This document shows positions 20,447 through 28,446 of a DNA stretch of 35,508 nucleotides, piece after piece. A model generated the notes under the pieces. That model was not told the DNA's origin, ran no database searches, and worked only from the letters and a program-made list of their open reading frames with translations. The stretch spans positions 1-35,508 of the forward strand of contig JAPLSJ010000084.1 of NCBI GenBank assembly GCA_026398695.1, written 5' to 3'. A program made the translations under genes and the position numbers. The stretch's first letter is position 1; each line of letters opens with the position of its first letter. This DNA comes from Arenimonas sp. GTDB taxonomy: Bacteria > Pseudomonadota > Gammaproteobacteria > Xanthomonadales > Xanthomonadaceae.

Positions 20447-21644
20447 CGTTGATTCCCTGTTGTTCGAGCTTGCGCTTGAAATCGGACTGGCGCCGCGTGC
20501 GGTCCATCACCTGGCCCTTGAGCTGGCCACAGGCGGCGTCGATGTCGTCGCCGCGGGTGCGCCGGACCATCGTGAGCACCTTCTGGTCGAGCAGGATCTT
20601 CTGGAACGCGCGGATGTCGGCTTCTTCCGAGCGCTCGAAGCGGGTGCCGGTGAACGGGTTGAACGGGATCAGGTTGACCTTGGCGGCGTCCTCGCGCTGC
20701 ACCTGCGCGTCGAACTTGCGCATCAGGCGCGCCAGGGCGCGGGCGTGCTCGGGCTTGTCGTTCACGCCCTTCATCATGGTGTATTCGAAGGTGATGGAGA
20801 TGCGCGGCTTGCGCAGCGCGTAGCGCACGCAGGCGTCGAGCAGCTCGGCGATCGGGTACTTCTTGTTCAGCGGCACCAGCTCGGTGCGCAGGTCGTCGTC
20901 GGGCGCGTGCAGCGACACGGCCAGCGAGACGTCGCTGACCTCCGAGAGCTTGTCGATCATCGGCACCAGGCCGGCGGTGGACAGCGTGACGCGCTTGTTG
21001 GCCAGGCCGAAGCCGTTGTCGTCGCGCATCAGGCTCATGGCGCGCACGACGTTGTCGAAGTTCAGCAGCGGCTCGCCCATGCCCATCATGACGACGTTGG
21101 TGAGCTTGCGGTGCATGTGGGTCTTGTTGCCCAGGTGCTTCGAGGCCGTCCACACCTGGCCGATGATCTCGGCGGTGGACAGGTTGCGGTTGAAGCCCTG
21201 GGTGGCGGTGGAGCAGAACTGGCAGTTCAGGCCGCAGCCGACCTGGCTGGACACGCACAGCGTGCCGCGGCCCTTGTCGGGGATGAACACGGCCTCGATC
21301 GAATTGGAGGTGTCCATGCCGAGCAGCCACTTGTGCGTGCCGTCGGCGGAACCCTTGTCGAGCACGACGTTGGGCGGGCGGATCTCGCAGTTGTCCTCGA
21401 GCTTGGTGCGAAGCGCCTTGCCCACGTCGGTCATCAGCGAGAAATCGGTGACGTGCTGGTGGTACATCCACTTCATGAGCTGGTGGGCGCGGAAGCGCTT
21501 CTCGCCGAGGGTCTCGGCGAAGAAGCGCTCCAGGCCCTCGCGATCAAGGTCGAACAGGTTCACCCGCGCCGGCAGGGCCGGCGCGAGGGTTCCCGTGGCC
21601 GGGTTCACCAGCAGCGGGATGGACTTGTCCGAGGTCTCGATCAC
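20436..21644 (-). CDS. rlmN: Dual-specificity RNA methyltransferase RlmN
   Basis: This 402-residue radical-SAM enzyme methylates C2 of A2503 in 23S rRNA and A37 of some tRNAs. The iron-sulfur motif Cx3Cx2C is CGLNCQFC (C137, C141, C144). Also present are [19 protein letters not shown] and the C-terminal [18 protein letters not shown] with the catalytic Cys that forms the methyl intermediate. The start is taken as GTG 21644, 11 bases past the ndk stop, giving [18 protein letters not shown]. No in-frame ATG lies upstream within the gap, and the next ATG would remove conserved sequence. The open frame to 22241 is ndk shadow. The ndk-rlmN-pilF order is typical. Confidence 0.93.
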   Translation of the reverse strand: MIETSDKSIPLLVNPATGTLAPALPARVNLFDLDREGLERFFAETLGEKRFRAHQLMKWMYHQHVTDFSLMTDVGKALRTKLEDNCEIRPPNVVLDKGSADGTHKWLLGMDTSNSIEAVFIPDKGRGTLCVSSQVGCGLNCQFCSTATQGFNRNLSTAEIIGQVWTASKHLGNKTHMHRKLTNVVMMGMGEPLLNFDNVVRAMSLMRDDNGFGLANKRVTLSTAGLVPMIDKLSEVSDVSLAVSLHAPDDDLRTELVPLNKKYPIAELLDACVRYALRKPRISITFEYTMMKGVNDKPEHARALARLMRKFDAQVQREDAAKVNLIPFNPFTGTRFERSEEADIRAFQKILLDQKVLTMVRRTRGDDIDAACGQLKGQVMDRTRRQSDFKRKLEQQGINDAA

Positions 21645-21655
21645 GGGATCACCGC

Positions 21656-22081
21656 TCAGCGCGGGCAAAGCTCGGTGGCGGCGAAGAAGTACGCGGTTTC
21701 GATCGCGGCGTTCTCCAGGCTGTCCGAACCGTGCACGGCATTGGCGTCGATGGACTGCGCGAAGTCGGCGCGGATGGTGCCCGGCGCGGCGTCCTTCGGG
21801 TTGGTGGCGCCCATCAGGTCGCGGTTGACCTGCATGGCGTTCTCGCCTTCCAGCACCTGGATCATCACCGGGCCGGAGATCATGAACTCGACCAGCGCGT
21901 TGAAGAACGGGCGCTCGCGGTGCACGGCGTAGAAACCTTCGGCTTCCTTGCGCGAGAGATGCTTCATCTTCGAGGCGACGACCTTGAGGCCAGCCTTCTC
22001 GAAGCGGGAATAGATTTCGCCGATGACGTTCTTGGCGACCGCGTCGGGCTTGATGATGGAAATGGTGCGCTCCAGCGCCAT
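21656..22081 (-). CDS. ndk: Nucleoside-diphosphate kinase
   Basis: This 141-residue enzyme transfers the gamma phosphate from ATP to NDPs via phospho-His117, seen in AVHGSDS, the same residue number as in E. coli Ndk. [16 protein letters not shown] at the N-terminus and [15 protein letters not shown] are signature sequences. ATG 22081 has ACGGAG upstream. It heads the ten-gene minus-strand run and diverges from the TetR gene across 231 bases. The stretch just upstream (AATTGTGATAAATTC on the minus strand, 22119-22133) is AT-rich and may hold the promoter, but I could not fix a -35. Confidence 0.97.
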   Translation of the reverse strand: MALERTISIIKPDAVAKNVIGEIYSRFEKAGLKVVASKMKHLSRKEAEGFYAVHRERPFFNALVEFMISGPVMIQVLEGENAMQVNRDLMGATNPKDAAPGTIRADFAQSIDANAVHGSDSLENAAIETAYFFAATELCPR

Positions 22082-22229
22082 GGTGTTGCTCCGTGGGTTC
22101 TAGGGGTTTGGGAGCCCGTGAATTTATCACAATTCCCCATTCAATCGGGGGTTTAGCGTGAAACCCTGTGAACTTGCGCAGGTGTGGCCGGCACCCCCCG
22201 CCCCGGGCCGGCCGGCCCCCGCCCGCCAT

Positions 22230-22244
22230 CGATTGCTTCAATCG
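22230..22244. repeat. CGATTG-CTT-CAATCG inverted repeat upstream of tetR
   Basis: The perfect 6-bp arms 22230-22235 and 22239-22244 flank CTT, ending 5 bases before the -35 of the tetR promoter. A related half (TCAATCGG) recurs at 22141-22148 on the ndk side. A regulator site is possible. Between them, 22190-22220 is GC-rich and includes the palindrome GGGCCGGCCGGCCC (22205-22218). Confidence 0.4.
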
Positions 22245-22249
22245 GACAT

Positions 22250-22277
22250 TTGACTGTCACGCCGGCAGCGCTACACT
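22250..22277 (+). promoter_or_regulatory. Sigma-70 promoter of the tetR-fadN-fadA operon
   Basis: TTGACT (22250-22255) and TACACT (22272-22277) are 16 bases apart, close to the sigma-70 consensus and the best promoter match in the window. The predicted start is near 22284. Confidence 0.65.
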
Positions 22278-22287
22278 CACCAACATC

Positions 22288-22302
22288 CGTTTGAATCGAA
22301 CG
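22288..22302. promoter_or_regulatory. Candidate operator for the TetR/PsrA-like repressor
   Basis: CGTTTGAATCGAACG is a near-perfect palindrome (arms CGTTTGA and TCGAACG, six of seven positions pairing). It starts just downstream of the predicted transcription start and ends 10 bases before the tetR ATG. That position suits autorepression. The GTTTGAA core recalls PsrA-type fatty-acid operators with GTTTG half-sites. Confidence 0.55.
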
Positions 22303-22312
22303 CTGGCAGGCC

Positions 22313-22933
22313 ATGACGACGACCCACTTCAACACCAAGGAACGCATCCTGGGCGCGGCCGAGGAGCTGTTCGCCCAGCACGGCTTCGCCGGCACGTCCC
22401 TGCGCCAGGTGACCAGCCGGGCCGACGTCAACATCGCCGCCGTGAACTACCACTTCGGCAGCAAGGAAAACCTGGTCAACGAGGTCTTCCGGCGCCGCAT
22501 GGACGAAATGAGCGAACGCCGCCTGGCCCAGCTCAAGCGGGCCCAGGACGAGAAGCCCGGCGACCTGGAGGCCATCCTGGCCGCCTTCATCGAACCGCCC
22601 CTGGCCCTGACCATGGACCGCCACGGGGGCTCGGCCTTCGTGCGGGTGCTGGCCCGGGCCTTTGCCGAGAAGAACGACCGCCTGCGCAAGTTCCTGTCCG
22701 ACAACTACGGCCACGTGCTGCGCGAGTTCGCCAAGGCCATCGGCGCCACCGTGCCCGGCCTGGCCAAGGAAGACCTTTACTGGCGCCTGGACTTCACCGC
22801 CGGCGCGCTCACCTATGCCATGGCCGATTTCGGCCTGATCAAGCGGCCGACCGGCGTGTCCGAGAAAGCCCACTGTGACAAGGCCGCCCAGGCCCTGATT
22901 TCCTTCGCCGCCGCCGGCCTCCGGGCCGACTGA
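22313..22933 (+). CDS. TetR/AcrR-family regulator, PsrA-like fatty-acid repressor
   Basis: This 206-residue protein has an N-terminal TetR helix-turn-helix at about residues 9-55 (TKERILGAAEELFAQHGFAGTSLRQVTSRADVNIAAVNYHFGSKENL). A C-terminal ligand domain of the PsrA type (TetR_C_7-like) contains FIEPPLAL and LDFTAGALTYAMADF. It sits 34 bases upstream of the beta-oxidation genes on the same strand, so it probably represses its own operon until a long-chain acyl-CoA or fatty acid binds. The operator at 22288-22302 supports this. The name psrA or fadR is a guess from context, so I leave the symbol empty. Unrelated efflux control is less likely given its neighbours. Confidence 0.85.
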   Translation: MTTTHFNTKERILGAAEELFAQHGFAGTSLRQVTSRADVNIAAVNYHFGSKENLVNEVFRRRMDEMSERRLAQLKRAQDEKPGDLEAILAAFIEPPLALTMDRHGGSAFVRVLARAFAEKNDRLRKFLSDNYGHVLREFAKAIGATVPGLAKEDLYWRLDFTAGALTYAMADFGLIKRPTGVSEKAHCDKAAQALISFAAAGLRAD

Positions 22934-22967
22934 CCCTTTCCCTCGCCTCCCCCACGGAGTCATTCAC

Positions 22968-25337
22968 ATGCCGCAACTTCGCATCCGCAAGGTGGCCGTG
23001 CTCGGTGCCGGCGTGATGGGCGCGCAAATCGCCGCCCACCTCGTCAACGCCGACGTCGACACCATCCTCTTCGACCTTCCCGCCAAGGAAGGCCCGCCCA
23101 ACGGCATCGTCGACAAGGCCATCGCCAACCTGGGCAAGCTCTCGCCGGCGCCCTTCGCCAGCAAGGCCAAGGCCGCCGCCATCACGCCGGCCAACTACGA
23201 CCAGCACCTTGACCTGCTCAAGGACTGCGACCTGATCATCGAGGCCATCGCCGAGCGCATGGACTGGAAGAAGGCGCTGTACGACCGCATCGAGGCCTAC
23301 GTGGCCCCGCACGCGATCCTGGCCTCGAACACCTCGGGCCTGAGCATGAACGGCCTGGCCGAGGTGCTGCCCGAGTCCCTGCAGGCCCGCTTCTGCGGCG
23401 TGCACTTCTTCAATCCGCCCCGCTACATGCACCTCGCGGAGTTGATCCCTTGCGCGAAGACTGATAAGCAAGTCCTTGAAGGGCTTGAAACTTTCCTGGT
23501 CACCACCCTGGGCAAGGGCGTGGTCTACGCCAAGGACACGCCGAACTTCATCGGCAACCGCATCGGCGTCTTCTCCATCCTCTCGACCCTGCACCACACG
23601 GCCGCCTTCGGCCTGGGCTTCGATGAAGTGGACGCACTGACCGGCCCGCTGCTGGGCCGCCCGAAGTCGGCCACCTACCGCACCTCCGACGTGGTCGGCC
23701 TGGACACCATGGCCCACGTCATCAAGACGATGGCCGACACCCTGCCCGACGACCCCTGGCACCAGTACTTCACCGCCCCGGTCTGGCTGAAGGCCTTGAT
23801 CGAGAAGGGCGCGCTGGGCCAGAAGACCGGCGCCGGCATCTTCATGAAGAAGGGCAAGGACATCGTGGTGCTGGACCTCAAGGCCCAGGACTACCGCCCC
23901 GCCACGGGCGAGGCCGACCCGGAAATCGTCGCCATCCTGAAGAACAAGAACCCGGCCGAGAAGTTCGCCCAGCTGCGCGCCAGCCAGCATCCGCAGTCGC
24001 AGTTCCTGTGGGCGATGTTCCGCGACCTGTTCCACTACAGCGCCTACCACCTGGCCTCGATCGCCGAGACCGCCCGCGACGTCGACCTGGCCATCCGCTG
24101 GGGCTACGGCTGGGCCCTGGGCCCGTTCGAGTCGTGGCAGGCCGCCGGCTGGAAGCAGGTGGCCGAGTGGATCGCCGAGGACATCGTGGCCGGCAAGGCC
24201 ATGTCCAGCGCTCCCCTGCCCAACTGGGTGTTCGACGGCCGCGACGGCGTGCATGCGGCCGACGGCAGCTTCAGCCCGGCCCGCAACGCCAAGCTGCCGC
24301 GCTCCAGCCTGGCGGTCTACGGCCGCCAGCGCTTCCCGGACCCGGTGCTCGGTGAGCGCGCGGCCGCGGGCGAAACCGTGTTCGAAACCGACGCGGTGCG
24401 CATGTGGCACGACGGCGACGGCATCGCGGTGGTGGGCTTCAAGACCAAGATGAACACCGTTTCCGACGGCGTGCTGGCCGGGCTGCAGCAGGCCATCGAC
24501 GTCGCCGAGCGCGACTTCCAGGGCCTGGTGATCTGGCAGTCGAAGGAACCGTTCTCGGCCGGCGCCGACCTCTCGGGCGCCATGGCGTCCCTGCAGGCGG
24601 GCAAGGTGGACGAGTTCGAGGCGATGGTGAAGACCTTCCAGGCCACCAGCCAGCGCATCAAGTACGCGCTGGTGCCGGTGGTCGCGGCGGTGCGCGGCCT
24701 GACCCTGGGCGGCGGCTGCGAGTTCCAGATGCATTCGGCGCGTTCGGTCTTCTCGCTCGAAAGCTACGTCGGCCTGGTCGAGGCCGGCGTGGGCCTGCTG
24801 CCGGCCGGCGGCGGCCTGAAGGAAATCGCGGTGCGCGCTTCGGCGGCCGCGGGCCCGGGCGGCGACGTGTTCGCCGCGCTCAAGCCGTACTTTGAAGCCG
24901 TGGCGATGGGCAAGGTGTCGGCGTCCGCGCTCGAGGCCAAGGAGCTCAAGCTGGCCCGCGAGGACGACGTGGTGGTGTTCAACCAGTACGAGCTGCTGCA
25001 CGTGGCCAAGGCCCAGGCCCGGGCGATGGCCGAGTCGGGCTACCGCCCCGCCCTGCCCGCCCGCCAGGTGCAGGTGGCCGGCGACGTCGGCATCGCCACC
25101 TTCAAGATGATGCTGCAGAACATGCTCGAGGGCCGCTTCATCTCCGAGCACGACTACGAGGTGTCCAGCCGCATCGCCACCGTGCTGTGCGGTGGTGAAG
25201 TCGACCGCGGATCGCTGGTGGACGAGGAGTGGCTGCTGAAGCTCGAGCGCGAACATTTCGTCGCCCTGGCCCAGATGCCCAAGACGCAGGCACGCATCCT
25301 GCACACGCTCAAGACCGGCAAGCCGCTGAGGAACTGA
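22968..25337 (+). CDS. 3-hydroxyacyl-CoA dehydrogenase / enoyl-CoA hydratase fusion (FadN-like)
   Basis: This 789-residue fusion catalyses the middle two steps of beta-oxidation. Unlike FadB/FadJ, the dehydrogenase comes first: Rossmann VAVLGAGVMG at residues 9-18, the catalytic region FNPPRYMHLAELIP (HFFNPP motif), and C-terminal HAD domains to ~430. The crotonase-like hydratase is second, with PFSAGADLSGAM, LGGGCEFQMHSARS and LVEAGVGLLPAGGG for the oxyanion hole and the catalytic Glu. This order is that of FadN of B. subtilis and of xanthomonad fusions. ACGGAG precedes ATG 22968. The stop is 4 bases before the thiolase gene. A 60-base patch at 23441-23500 has codon use unlike the rest of the gene. 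Confidence 0.92.
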   Translation: MPQLRIRKVAVLGAGVMGAQIAAHLVNADVDTILFDLPAKEGPPNGIVDKAIANLGKLSPAPFASKAKAAAITPANYDQHLDLLKDCDLIIEAIAERMDWKKALYDRIEAYVAPHAILASNTSGLSMNGLAEVLPESLQARFCGVHFFNPPRYMHLAELIPCAKTDKQVLEGLETFLVTTLGKGVVYAKDTPNFIGNRIGVFSILSTLHHTAAFGLGFDEVDALTGPLLGRPKSATYRTSDVVGLDTMAHVIKTMADTLPDDPWHQYFTAPVWLKALIEKGALGQKTGAGIFMKKGKDIVVLDLKAQDYRPATGEADPEIVAILKNKNPAEKFAQLRASQHPQSQFLWAMFRDLFHYSAYHLASIAETARDVDLAIRWGYGWALGPFESWQAAGWKQVAEWIAEDIVAGKAMSSAPLPNWVFDGRDGVHAADGSFSPARNAKLPRSSLAVYGRQRFPDPVLGERAAAGETVFETDAVRMWHDGDGIAVVGFKTKMNTVSDGVLAGLQQAIDVAERDFQGLVIWQSKEPFSAGADLSGAMASLQAGKVDEFEAMVKTFQATSQRIKYALVPVVAAVRGLTLGGGCEFQMHSARSVFSLESYVGLVEAGVGLLPAGGGLKEIAVRASAAAGPGGDVFAALKPYFEAVAMGKVSASALEAKELKLAREDDVVVFNQYELLHVAKAQARAMAESGYRPALPARQVQVAGDVGIATFKMMLQNMLEGRFISEHDYEVSSRIATVLCGGEVDRGSLVDEEWLLKLEREHFVALAQMPKTQARILHTLKTGKPLRN

Positions 25338-25341
25338 CCCC

Positions 25342-26541
25342 ATGACCAAGCAAATCCAGGACGCCTACATCGTCGCCGCCACCCGCACGCCGGTCGGCAA
25401 GGCCCCGCGCGGCGTGTTCCGCAACACCCGCCCCGACGAAATGCTCGCCCACGTGCTCCGGTCCGTGGTTGCGCAGGTGCCGGGCATCGACCCCACGCGC
25501 ATCGACGACGCCATCATCGGCTGCGCCATGCCCGAGGGCGAGCAGGGCATGAACGTGGCGCGCATCGGCCTGCTGCTGGCCGGCCTGCCGAACGTGATCG
25601 CCGCCCAGACCATCAACCGCTTCTGCTCCTCGGGCCTGCAGGCGGTCGCCATGGCCGCCGACCAGATCCGCCTGGGCAACGCCGACCTGATGCTGGCCGG
25701 CGGCACCGAGTCCATGTCCATGGTGCCCATGATGGGCAACAAGGTGGCCATGAGCCCGCAGGTGTTCGCCAAGGACGAGAACATCGCCATCGCCTACGGC
25801 ATGGGCATCACCGCCGAGAAGGTCGCCGAGGAGTGGAACGTCTCGCGCGAGGACCAGGACGCGTTCGCCTATGCCTCGCACCAGAAGGCCATGGCGGCGA
25901 TCGCCGGCGGCGAATTCCGCAGCGAAATCTCGCCCTACCAGGTGATCTCGCGCCAGCCGGTGATGGGCGGCAACACCATCAAGCTGCGCGAATCCATCGT
26001 CGACACCGACGAGGGCCCGCGCGCCGACACCAGCCTCGAAGGGCTGGCCAAGCTGCGCACGGTGTTCCGCAACGGTGGCTCGGTCACGGCCGGCAACTCC
26101 TCGCAGATGTCCGACGGCGCCGGCGCGGTGATGCTGGCTTCGGAAAAGGCCATCAAGGAATACGGCCTGACCCCGCTGGCGCGCTTCGTCAGCTTCTCGG
26201 TCGCCGGCGTGCGCCCGGAAGTGATGGGCATCGGCCCGATCGCGGCGATTCCCAAGGCGCTCAAGCAGGCCGGCCTCACCCAGGACCAGATCGACTGGAT
26301 CGAGCTCAACGAGGCCTTCGCGGCCCAGGCGCTGGCCGTCATCCGCACCTGCGGCCTGGACCCGAGCAAGGTGAACCCGCTGGGCGGCGCGATCGCCCTG
26401 GGCCATCCGCTGGGTGCCACCGGCGCCATCCGCACCGCCACCATCGTGCACGGCATGCAGCGCCGCAAGGCCAAGTACGGCATGGTCACGATGTGCATCG
26501 GCACCGGCATGGGCGCGGCGGGCATCTTCGAAAGCCTCTGA
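25342..26541 (+). CDS. fadA: Acetyl-CoA C-acyltransferase (3-ketoacyl-CoA thiolase)
   Basis: This 399-residue thiolase cleaves 3-ketoacyl-CoA in the last step of beta-oxidation. The acyl-binding nucleophile is Cys95 (NRFCSSGLQAV), His355 lies in GHPLGATG, and the second Cys is C385 in CIGTGMGAAG. The NEAFAAQA motif (NEAF) is also present. It starts 4 bases after the FadN-like gene and is its partner, since HAD-ECH fusions form complexes with thiolases. The sequence also fits FadI-type enzymes; biosynthetic acetoacetyl-CoA thiolase is unlikely in this operon. It is followed after 19 bases by a strong terminator, so it ends the operon. Confidence 0.93.
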   Translation: MTKQIQDAYIVAATRTPVGKAPRGVFRNTRPDEMLAHVLRSVVAQVPGIDPTRIDDAIIGCAMPEGEQGMNVARIGLLLAGLPNVIAAQTINRFCSSGLQAVAMAADQIRLGNADLMLAGGTESMSMVPMMGNKVAMSPQVFAKDENIAIAYGMGITAEKVAEEWNVSREDQDAFAYASHQKAMAAIAGGEFRSEISPYQVISRQPVMGGNTIKLRESIVDTDEGPRADTSLEGLAKLRTVFRNGGSVTAGNSSQMSDGAGAVMLASEKAIKEYGLTPLARFVSFSVAGVRPEVMGIGPIAAIPKALKQAGLTQDQIDWIELNEAFAAQALAVIRTCGLDPSKVNPLGGAIALGHPLGATGAIRTATIVHGMQRRKAKYGMVTMCIGTGMGAAGIFESL

Positions 26542-26560
26542 CCGTCCTGCGACGCTAAAG

Positions 26561-26590
26561 AACGGGCTCCGGAAGGGGCCCGTTTTTTTT
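26561..26590 (+). terminator. Rho-independent terminator of the fad operon
   Basis: The stem 26561-26570 / 26575-26584 (10 pairs, one G-T) encloses a GGAA loop and runs into eight Ts at 26583-26590. It begins 19 bases after the thiolase stop. Strong in the plus direction only. Confidence 0.92.
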
Positions 26591-26606
26591 GGCCCCGCCC
26601 GATCAC

Positions 26607-26671
26607 TGTGGGAGGGACTTCAGTCCCGACGCTTCCTGGCGAGAGGCATCGGGACTGAAGTCCCTCCCACA
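26607..26671. repeat. Long perfect inverted repeat (REP-like), 23-bp arms
   Basis: The arms 26607-26629 (beginning TGTGGGAGGG, ending CAGTCCCGA) and 26649-26671 are exact reverse complements around a 19-base loop. It lies between two convergent genes, 5 bases from the stop of the FAD oxidase. Sequences of this GGGAGGGACTTCAGTCCCG type recur in Xanthomonadaceae genomes as I remember, resembling the REP/BIME family. It may protect or end transcripts. Confidence 0.85.
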
Positions 26672-26676
26672 TGTTC

Positions 26677-27966
26677 TCAGGCCATGCCGCGCTCGCGGCG
26701 GTCTTTCCAGGCGTCCTTGGCCTGCAGCCACCAGTAGCTGAGCTGGGCGCCGACGAAGCCCGCAGGCTTGAGCGCCGACACCAGCCCGTAGTCGCTGAAC
26801 TCGCGCCAGCGCGTGTCGCCCTCGGCGATCGCCGAGGCCACCACTTCACCGGCGAAGGTGGTGGGCGCCACGCCGTGGCCGCCGAACGCCTGTGCCAGCC
26901 ACAGCCCGTCGTCGATGCGGCCCACCTGCGGCATTTCGTGTCGCGCATAGCTCATCAGGCCAGACCACGCGGCCTCGATGCGCACGTCGGCCAGCTGCGG
27001 GAAGACGCGCAGCATGTCCCGCCGCAACAGCCGTTCCACCGCCGCCGGCGCGCGGTCGCGCACCGAGATGCGGCCGCCCCACAGCAGCCGCGTGTCGGGC
27101 AGCGGCCGGTAATAGTCGAACGCGAACCGGCTGTCGTAGATCGCCGCGCGCGTGGCCAGCACTTCGTCCATGCGCGCACCCAGCGGCTCGGTCACCATGA
27201 CGTAGGTGGCGATGGGAAGCACGCCGGCGTCCACATCGCGCCTCAGGCCCGCCAGGTAGCCGCCGCAGGCCAGCACCACTTCCCGCGCCAGCACGTCGCC
27301 ACCGGGCGTGCGCACGCGCCAGCCCTGCCCCTCGCGCTGCAGCGACGTGGCCGGTGAGTGTTCGTGGATCGACACGCCCTGCCCCGCCGCCACCGCCGCC
27401 AGCCCGCGCGCGTAGGCCAGGGGGTTGAAGTGCAGCGCGTTGCGCTCGAACAGGGCGTCGCCGTAGCGCGTGGTGCGGACCTGCTCGGCCAGCTGCTGGC
27501 GCGGCACCCAGTCCCACTCAACGCCAAAGTGTTTGGCCAGCAGCGCCTGGCGCTCGCGCAGCGGAGCCGGGTCGCGGAACCAGTTGGCCCACAGCACGCC
27601 GGCATCGGTGGCCTGGCAGGGAATGTGGTGGTGGGCGATGCGTCGGCGGATCAGTCCCACCGCGTCCTGCGTGCCGCGGTAAAGCGCCGGCGCCCGAACC
27701 GGGCCCAGGTCGTGCAGCAGCTGCGCTTCGCCGCGCGAGAAGCCGCCGAATACGAAGCCCCCGTTGCGGCCGGAGGCGCCGTGCGCAACGTCCCGCGCAT
27801 CGAGCAGCACCACGTCGCGCACGCCACGTTCGGCCAGGCCCAGCGCCGTATTGAGCCCGGCGAAGCCGCCGCCGACGATGCACACCGCTGCCTCGCGCGG
27901 CCCCGAGAGGGGCGCGAACGGCGTGGCCGCGGGGGCCGACGTGCGGTAGTAACTCGGGGAATCCAT
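26677..27966 (-). CDS. FAD-dependent oxidoreductase (DAO family, PuuB-like)
   Basis: This 429-residue flavoprotein has an N-terminal FAD-binding motif VCIVGGGFAGLNTALGLAERG (GxGxxG form, about residues 28-48). The D-A-R-D-V-A-H-G-A-S-G-R-N-G-G-F stretch is typical of the glycine/sarcosine oxidase (DAO) family. The C-terminal WSGLMSYARHEMPQVGRIDDGLWLAQAFGGHGVAPTTFAG is the conserved FAD/substrate region. Length matches gamma-glutamylputrescine oxidase PuuB. A role in polyamine or amino-acid amine oxidation is likely but not proven. The ATG at 27966 (MDSPSYYRTSAP) is the family start; the longer open frame covers the divergent gene. No puuA, puuC or puuD is nearby. Confidence 0.85.
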   Translation of the reverse strand: MDSPSYYRTSAPAATPFAPLSGPREAAVCIVGGGFAGLNTALGLAERGVRDVVLLDARDVAHGASGRNGGFVFGGFSRGEAQLLHDLGPVRAPALYRGTQDAVGLIRRRIAHHHIPCQATDAGVLWANWFRDPAPLRERQALLAKHFGVEWDWVPRQQLAEQVRTTRYGDALFERNALHFNPLAYARGLAAVAAGQGVSIHEHSPATSLQREGQGWRVRTPGGDVLAREVVLACGGYLAGLRRDVDAGVLPIATYVMVTEPLGARMDEVLATRAAIYDSRFAFDYYRPLPDTRLLWGGRISVRDRAPAAVERLLRRDMLRVFPQLADVRIEAAWSGLMSYARHEMPQVGRIDDGLWLAQAFGGHGVAPTTFAGEVVASAIAEGDTRWREFSDYGLVSALKPAGFVGAQLSYWWLQAKDAWKDRRERGMA

Positions 27967-28026
27967 GGCCGACACCGGTGGCGGTCTGCGGCTAGGATGG
28001 CAGGATCGCGAATCCTCAGGAAGGCC

Positions 28027-28446
28027 ATGGACAGCAGGCAGCAGCGCAAAGAAGACGGCCATCGCAGGCGGCTCTGGCGTTCGCTCACCGCGGTGGGCGT
28101 GGTCGGCGTACTGCTGCTGTTGGGCTTCGATGCCTGGCTGCGGCACCTGGCCGAAGACTCCGACCTGGACCGCGCGCTCAGGCTGGTGGCGCTGGCGTCC
28201 ACGCTGCTTCGATTTGCCGTCGCCCTGGTGGCGGTGCTGCTGGGTCGCTACCTGCTGGACTGGGCGCGGCAAACGACGGAACAGGGCCAGTGGCCGCCGG
28301 CCGGCCTGGAATGGCCCGGCAAGGCGCCACTTCGCCACGGCGCCGACGCGCGCCGGATCGCCCGCCAGCTCAGGATTGCCGGCATGGCCTCGATGGTGGT
28401 GGCGCTGGCGCTGGCCGCGTGGACGGCCTGGCGCGCACTGGCCTGA
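28027..28446 (+). CDS. Hypothetical three-helix membrane protein
   Basis: I do not recognise this 139-residue protein. It begins MDSRQQRKEDGHRRRLWRSL, a basic cytoplasmic start, followed by three hydrophobic segments: about residues 20-37 (LTAVGVVGVLLLLGFDAWL), 58-78 (LLRFAVALVAVLLGRYLLDW) and 119-137 (MASMVVALALAAWTAWRAL). A soluble stretch of ~35 residues with WPPAGLEWPG lies between the second and third. AGGA at 28018-28021 precedes the ATG. It diverges from the PuuB-like gene across 60 bases and abuts galU: its TGA at 28444-28446 is followed at once by the galU stop on the other strand. The coding signal is good, with high GC at third positions. Confidence 0.65.
   Translation: MDSRQQRKEDGHRRRLWRSLTAVGVVGVLLLLGFDAWLRHLAEDSDLDRALRLVALASTLLRFAVALVAVLLGRYLLDWARQTTEQGQWPPAGLEWPGKAPLRHGADARRIARQLRIAGMASMVVALALAAWTAWRALA

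Noticed and set aside
22205-22218. GGGCCGGCCGGCCC palindrome as an operator
   Set aside because: Such palindromes arise easily in a GC-rich background and it is not placed against a start site, unlike the 22288 site.
22839-25349. Long minus-strand open frame (836 codons) opposite the FadN-like gene
   Set aside because: It mirrors a well-supported beta-oxidation enzyme and has no recognisable domain or start signal.
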